This document shows, piece after piece, positions 59,373-64,000 of a DNA stretch of 64,000 nucleotides. The notes beneath the pieces are model-generated. The model was not told the origin of the DNA and did not search any database. It saw only the letters and a list, made by a program, of their open reading frames with translations. The stretch comes from Pseudomonas yamanorum. GTDB taxonomy: Bacteria; Pseudomonadota; Gammaproteobacteria; Pseudomonadales; Pseudomonadaceae. The position numbers were made by a program, and so were the translations under genes. Position 1 is the stretch's first letter; every line of letters starts with the position of its first letter. The DNA is taken from positions 84,750-148,749 of the forward strand of contig NZ_JACARE010000038.1 in assembly GCF_013386765.1 (NCBI RefSeq), in the 5' to 3' direction.

Positions 59373-61271
59373 ATGCCTGAATCTGCTCCCCTGCCCGCTG
59401 TCATCGCTGGCCCGCTGCTGCGACGCCTGGAACCTCAGCGTCTGGTGCTGTGGCTGGTGGCAAGCCGGGAGCTGGCGTTGACCCTTCGGCTCATGCCTTC
59501 TACGCAGGAGGCACTCGACATCGACCTGGACGCCACGCGTTGCCAGGTTATCCCCGTGGGCCGCAACGCGTTTATTCATCTGATTGACGTCGCACTCGAC
59601 AGCGCCTTGCCCCAGGACATCACCATCGGCTATGACCTGCTGATCGACAACGCCGGCATTGCCCAGTGGGCACCTCACCTGGTGTATGGCAGCGGGCAAA
59701 CCCCGAACTTCGTCCTGCACAGCCGGATCCACCAGTTGGTACACGGCTCCTGCCGCAAACCCCACCACAGCGCCGACGAAGGTTTGCTGTGCGTCGATCG
59801 GCTGCTGGCGGAGTCGAGCACCATCGCCGAGCGCCCGGCCCTGTTGATGATGAGTGGCGACCAGGTCTACGCCGATGACGTAGCGGGCCCCATGCTGCGG
59901 GCCATTCACGCGCTCATTTCCCGTCTTGGCCTGTTCGATGAACAGCTGGAGGGTGCCGTCGTCGACAACAGCGCCGCGCTCTATGAGCATGCCGCCAGCT
60001 ACTACCATCGCGCCGACCTGCTGCCCGCACTGGAAAGCAACGAGACCTTGCGCGAGCGGTTTTTCGGTGGTGTGAAGAAGCCGATTTTTACCAGCAGCAG
60101 TGCCGACAACCACCTGGTGACCTTCGCGGAAGTCATGGCAATGTACCTGCTGGCCTGGTCGCCCACGCCGTGGACGCTGATCAGCCCGCAACCGCCGCGA
60201 TTGAGCACCGAAGAACAGGCACGCTACGCACGCGAGCAAGTGCAGATCGACAAGTTTCGTAACGGCCTGGACGGCGTGGCGAGGGTATTCGCCCACCTTT
60301 CCTGCCTGATGATCTTCGATGATCACGACATCACCGACGACTGGAACCTCAGCGCCCAATGGGAAGAGACCGCCTACGGCCACCCGTTCTCCAAGCGCAT
60401 CATCGGCAACGCATTGCTGGCCTACATGCTGTGCCAGGGCTGGGGCAACAACCCGGATGCGTTTGGTGCCCTGCTGGACAAAACCCTAGCGCTCACCACA
60501 CAGGCCCGCGACAACCCTCTGGATGCCTGCGCCCAGGATGCATTGGTGAACGAGCTGCTGCAGTTCCAGCAATGGCATTACGTGCTGCCCACCACCCCCG
60601 CGCTGGTGGTGATCGACACCCGCACCCGGCGCTGGCGCAGTGAGTTCAACCTCAAGCAACCGTCCGGCCTGCTGGACTGGGAAGCCTTGAGCGAACTGCA
60701 ACAGGAACTGCTGGACCACCCCAGCGCGATCATCGTTTCCCCCGCGCCTATCTTTGGCGTCAAGCTGATCGAGACCGTGCAGAAAGCCTTCAGTTGGTGT
60801 GGCTACCCGCTGCTGGTGGACGCGGAAAACTGGATGGCCCATCGCGGTGCGGCGCAGGTGATCCTCAACATCTTTCGCCACTCCCGTACCCCGGGCAACT
60901 ACGTGATCCTGTCGGGGGACGTGCACTACTCGTTCGTCTACGAAGTGCTGATCCGCCACCGCAACGCGGGCCCGAAAATCTGGCAGATCACCAGCAGCGG
61001 TATCAAGAACGAATTCCCCCCGCGCCTGCTGGAATGGTTCGACCGCCTCAATCGCTGGCTCTACTCGCCCCGCTCACCGCTGAACTGGCTCACCCGTCGC
61101 CGGCCCATGCAGGTGGTGCCACATATTCCGGAACACGCAGAAGCGGGTGAGCGGTTGTGGAACTCCGCGGGGATTGGGCAGGTGTTTTTTAACCGGCAAG
61201 GGCAGCCTGAGGCGATTTATCAGCACAATGCCGATGGGGCGCCAAAGACGAGGATGGTGGCGCCGAAGTAA
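59373..61271 (+). CDS. PhoD-like metallophosphatase
   Basis: 632 residues. MMSGDQVYADDVAG, MIFDDHDITDDWN and ILSGDVHYSFVYE are the Asp/His metal ligands of the PhoD fold (PF09423-type). The N terminus MPESAPLPAVIAGPLLRRLE has no Tat twin-arginine or Sec signal, unlike classical PhoD, so it may act in the cytoplasm. Substrate unknown. Confidence 0.85.
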   Translation: MPESAPLPAVIAGPLLRRLEPQRLVLWLVASRELALTLRLMPSTQEALDIDLDATRCQVIPVGRNAFIHLIDVALDSALPQDITIGYDLLIDNAGIAQWAPHLVYGSGQTPNFVLHSRIHQLVHGSCRKPHHSADEGLLCVDRLLAESSTIAERPALLMMSGDQVYADDVAGPMLRAIHALISRLGLFDEQLEGAVVDNSAALYEHAASYYHRADLLPALESNETLRERFFGGVKKPIFTSSSADNHLVTFAEVMAMYLLAWSPTPWTLISPQPPRLSTEEQARYAREQVQIDKFRNGLDGVARVFAHLSCLMIFDDHDITDDWNLSAQWEETAYGHPFSKRIIGNALLAYMLCQGWGNNPDAFGALLDKTLALTTQARDNPLDACAQDALVNELLQFQQWHYVLPTTPALVVIDTRTRRWRSEFNLKQPSGLLDWEALSELQQELLDHPSAIIVSPAPIFGVKLIETVQKAFSWCGYPLLVDAENWMAHRGAAQVILNIFRHSRTPGNYVILSGDVHYSFVYEVLIRHRNAGPKIWQITSSGIKNEFPPRLLEWFDRLNRWLYSPRSPLNWLTRRRPMQVVPHIPEHAEAGERLWNSAGIGQVFFNRQGQPEAIYQHNADGAPKTRMVAPK

Positions 61272-61495
61272 GCTTTCCGACCCATGCCAATCAACCTTCC
61301 CATGTGATTTCCAGAAGCTGCTCAACACGCAGTTTCAGGCTGAACCACACAAAGCCAGCGGCCATCTGCCATACCTCATTTAGACCAAAGCCCCCCTTCT
61401 AAGCGCCAAAGCGCCGTTGTACAGTACCGTCAGCCATGGAGTACAGGCGAAAACTTTGACTGGCCCTGAAAGCCAGTCCACACAGGAAGTGCGCA
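61272..61495. other. Intergenic region before the diguanylate cyclase
   Basis: 224 bases. A 7-bp hairpin (GACTGGC 61458-61464 with GCCAGTC 61472-61478) stands just before the AGGAAG ribosome site of the next gene. Nothing else identified. Confidence 0.4.
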
Positions 61496-62509
61496 ATGGA
61501 CGATACATCCTCCAGCGGGCCGTCAAGAAACGAATTCTGTGACCTTAACGCCGACATGCTGCATGCCGTCATGGAGCTGGTCAGCGACGGGATCTGGGAC
61601 TGGAACGCCAACACCGGGTTCGTCTATCGCAACCCCGGCTGGTACGAAATGCTCGGTTACGCCCATCATTCCCTCGAAAACAGCGTATTCACCTGGGAAA
61701 GCGTGATTCACCCCGAGGACTATCCGAATGTGATGGTGCTGTTTGATAACTACATCAACCGCCGCTCCACTCACTATCAAGCCGAGTATCGCTGCCGCAA
61801 GAAAGATGGCTCCTACCTGTGGATCGAAGACCGTGGCTACGTGATCGCACGTAACGACGACGGTTCAGTGGCACGCATGATCGGTGCCCACCGCAGCATC
61901 CAGGCGCGCAAACAGTCCATCGAACAGCTGGAACGACGCAATCAATCCCTAGAAGCCCTGGTGGCCGAGCGCACGCGCGAGCTGTCGCGGGTCAATCAAC
62001 AATTGCAGTTGCAACTGGAAGAAAACCGCTCCCTGGCCGAACGCGATACTTTGACCTGCGTGGCCAATCGTTACCGCCTGGAGCGTGCCCTGCTGGAAGA
62101 GTGCGATCGGGCCCAACGGTTTCGCCTGCCGCTGTCGCTGATTGCCATGGATATTGACGACTTCAAGCCCATCAACGACCAGCTCGGCCACGCCGTAGGC
62201 GATGAAACCCTGGTGCGGGTGGTGGAATGCCTGGAAGCCTGCCTGAGCCCCGGCGACTTGCTGGCTCGCTGGGGCGGCGATGAGTTCATGGTGATCGCCC
62301 CCAAAAGCACGTTGGAAACCGCCCGGGCACTGGCCGAACGGATGCGCACCGCGCTCAAGGAACTGCCCGCCGTGGGCAGCTTCAAGGTGACGTTGAGCCT
62401 GGGTGTGGTAGAGCGGCGCAACGATGAGTCACCCACAAGCCTGATGGCCAGGGCCGATCAGGCGTTGTATCGCTCCAAGGCGGCAGGTAAAGACACCGTG
62501 TCGTCGTGA
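61496..62509 (+). CDS. PAS-GGDEF diguanylate cyclase
   Basis: 337 residues: PAS/PAC domain (about 20-140, WDWNANTGFVYRNPGWYEMLG), coiled coil (about 140-190), then GGDEF with intact RWGGDEF near residue 258. The inhibitory RxxD site is absent (SPGD at that place). Predicted active cyclic-di-GMP synthase, soluble. Confidence 0.93.
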   Translation: MDDTSSSGPSRNEFCDLNADMLHAVMELVSDGIWDWNANTGFVYRNPGWYEMLGYAHHSLENSVFTWESVIHPEDYPNVMVLFDNYINRRSTHYQAEYRCRKKDGSYLWIEDRGYVIARNDDGSVARMIGAHRSIQARKQSIEQLERRNQSLEALVAERTRELSRVNQQLQLQLEENRSLAERDTLTCVANRYRLERALLEECDRAQRFRLPLSLIAMDIDDFKPINDQLGHAVGDETLVRVVECLEACLSPGDLLARWGGDEFMVIAPKSTLETARALAERMRTALKELPAVGSFKVTLSLGVVERRNDESPTSLMARADQALYRSKAAGKDTVSS

Positions 62510-62512
62510 GCC

Positions 62513-63541
62513 TCAGCGCACCGGCGGCGCGTACTGGATCCCGCCGTTGCTCCACAGGGCATTCAGCCCGCGCTTGATCTTCAGCACACTGCCCTGGCCG
62601 ATGTTGCGCTCGAACACTTCGCTGTAGTTGCCCACTTGCTTGACGATCTGCACCACCCAGTCCTTGCGCAGCTTCAGGTCCTTGCCGTAGTCACCGTCAG
62701 CCCCGAGCAGGCGGGCGACGTCCGGGTTTTTGCTGGACTTGGCCTGCTCTTCGACGTTCTGCGAGGTGATGCCCATTTCTTCGGCGTTGAGCATGGCGAA
62801 CAGGGTCCATTTGACGATGCTGAACCACTCGTCATCGCCCTTGCGTACCAGCGGGCCCAGAGGCTCCTTGGAAATCACTTCCGGCAACACCACGAACTCA
62901 TCCGGATGCGCCATCTTGATTCGCTGGGCATAAAGGCCCGACTGGTCGGTGGTGAGCACGTCGCAGCGGCCGGCTTCGAGGCCCTTGGCGCTTTCGTCGG
63001 CGGTGTCGAAGGTGATCGGCGTGTACTTCAGGCCGTTGGAGCGGAAGTAGTCAGAGACGTTCAGCTCGGTGGTGGTACCGGCCTGGATGCAGATGGTCGC
63101 ACCGTCCAGGTCCTTGGCGCTTTTGACGCCGAGTTTGGTGTTCACCAGAAAACCGATGCCGTCGTAGTAGGTCACGCCGGTGAACACCATGCCCATGCTG
63201 GCGTCGCGGGAACTGGTCCAGGTGGTGTTGCGGGAAATCAGGTCGATCTCGCCGGACTGCAGGGCGGTGAAACGCTCCTTGGCGGTCAACTGGCTGAACT
63301 TCACTTTCGACGCATCACCGAACAGTGCCGCCGCGACGGCGTGGCACACGTCCACATCGATGCCGGTCATCTTGCCATTGGCGTCCGGCACGCCAAAACC
63401 CGGCAAGCCGTCGCTGACTCCACACTGGATAAAACCCTTCTTCTGGATCGCGTCCAGGGTCGCCCCTGCGTGTGCGCTCCCGGCCAGCCCCAATACAGCG
63501 GCGGCAGTGAATGCCGCCAACGTGGATTTCATGTTCTTCAT
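62513..63541 (-). CDS. aapJ: General L-amino acid ABC transporter binding protein (AapJ-like)
   Basis: 342 residues from ATG 63541 (GGGAG site); ATG 63532 is possible. Signal peptide cleaved after AHA (about 26). GVSDGLPGFGVPDANGKMTG and LISRNTTWTSSRD are features of the AapJ/BztA family. The aapQMP permease genes do not follow; a convergent gene ends three bases away. Confidence 0.9.
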   Translation of the reverse strand: MKNMKSTLAAFTAAAVLGLAGSAHAGATLDAIQKKGFIQCGVSDGLPGFGVPDANGKMTGIDVDVCHAVAAALFGDASKVKFSQLTAKERFTALQSGEIDLISRNTTWTSSRDASMGMVFTGVTYYDGIGFLVNTKLGVKSAKDLDGATICIQAGTTTELNVSDYFRSNGLKYTPITFDTADESAKGLEAGRCDVLTTDQSGLYAQRIKMAHPDEFVVLPEVISKEPLGPLVRKGDDEWFSIVKWTLFAMLNAEEMGITSQNVEEQAKSSKNPDVARLLGADGDYGKDLKLRKDWVVQIVKQVGNYSEVFERNIGQGSVLKIKRGLNALWSNGGIQYAPPVR

Positions 63542-63686
63542 GCAAGGCGCTCCCTGTCGGTCTTTATTATTCGGCGCCAAAAACCCGCGCCGGTTTATAG
63601 TGTTGCCGGTCAGTATCAACGGCTTTACACCTTGGCCACAAACGACGTTTAGGCAAAGGCTCCTTCCGATTTGGAATGAACTCATC

Positions 63687-64000
63687 ATGATTTCAAAACG
63701 CTTGACCCCTTCGATGACGGCCCTGCAGTGCTTCGAAGCCGCCGCCCGCCACCTGAGTTTCACCCGCGCCGCCGAAGAGCTGCACCTGACCCAGAGTGCG
63801 GTGAGCAAGCAGGTGGCGCAGTTGGAGGAGATGCTCTGCCACCCGTTGTTCCAGCGGGTGCGCCAGCGTCTGTACCTGTCGCCAGCGGGCTCGCTGTACC
63901 TGGAAGAAGTGCGCAAGATCCTCAACCAGGTGGATATTTCCAGCCGCTACATCCTGACCTACGGTGGCGAAACCGAAGTGCTGCGCATCGCCACCCAGCC
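63687..64000 (+). CDS. LysR-family regulator, GcvA-like (3' end outside window)
   Basis: The open frame from ATG 63687 runs to the window end. MISKRLTPSMTALQCFEAAA and RHLSFTRAAEELHLTQSAVS form the LysR winged helix. Divergent from the AapJ-like gene across 145 bases, so it probably regulates it. Confidence 0.88.
   Translation, partial: MISKRLTPSMTALQCFEAAARHLSFTRAAEELHLTQSAVSKQVAQLEEMLCHPLFQRVRQRLYLSPAGSLYLEEVRKILNQVDISSRYILTYGGETEVLRIATQ

Overview
The window is a stretch of chromosome from a fluorescent Pseudomonas, most likely the P. fluorescens group. The evidence is high-GC codon use, P. fluorescens-type REP palindromes (for example 4095-4178 and 21363-21451), and a Pseudomonas gene order running der-bamB-yfgM-hisS-ispG-rodZ-pilF-rlmN-ndk beside the isc operon. 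I see no insertion sequence, prophage, CRISPR array or rRNA operon. There is one tRNA. The genes at both window edges are cut.

Layout. 1-1931 is the 3' part of a large DUF6543/dermonecrotic-type toxin gene. 2163-6133 holds a possible leader peptide, leuA with its terminator, a REP pair, and an overlapping aminotransferase/omega-amidase pair. 6242-23029 is a long minus-strand core block: der, bamB, yfgM, hisS, ispG, rodZ, pilF, rlmN, ndk, then iscX-fdx-hscA-hscB-iscA-iscU-iscS-iscR with two adjoining IscR operators, then cysE and trmJ. suhB diverges from trmJ. 24042-30121 carries a glycine-zipper envelope protein and secF-secD-yajC-tgt-queA. A tRNA-Leu(CAA) follows with its own strong promoter and terminator.

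From about 30.4 kb the window becomes accessory. It has an unknown small protein, two LysE-type exporters, a bacterial PH-domain protein, and a low-GC island (about 32.7-36.9 kb). The island carries an orphan protein with PD-(D/E)XK nuclease-like motifs, a short colicin E3-type RNase bacteriocin with its immunity protein, and a DUF3916-like protein. Next comes a QseBC-like two-component system divergent from a tightly overlapping five-gene envelope operon: PepSY protein, cytochrome b561, BNR/sialidase-fold protein, membrane protein and LTA-synthase-like sulfatase.

43.9-48.3 kb is a phosphonate cluster of iron alcohol dehydrogenase, organophosphate-type MFS transporter, LysR regulator and phosphonoacetaldehyde hydrolase (phnX). 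It has no phnW transaminase, which suggests entry through a hydroxyphosphonate. 48.3-51.9 kb has two SDR enzymes, an AraC regulator, a c-type cytochrome and a VOC protein. 52.0-55.4 kb is a red-light sensing unit: receiver protein, heme oxygenase bphO and bacteriophytochrome bphP. The right end holds a second two-component system divergent from an MlaA-like lipoprotein, several small unknown proteins, a PhoD-like phosphatase without an obvious signal peptide, a PAS-GGDEF diguanylate cyclase, an AapJ-like binding protein with no transporter genes next to it, and a divergent LysR gene cut by the window end.

The best candidates for undescribed biology are the PD-(D/E)XK-like orphan (32778-34535), the truncated E3-type bacteriocin locus (34789-36883), the BNR/LTA-synthase-like envelope operon (39101-43820), and the phnW-less phosphonate cluster (43947-48252). 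All functions are read from sequence patterns; no database search was run.
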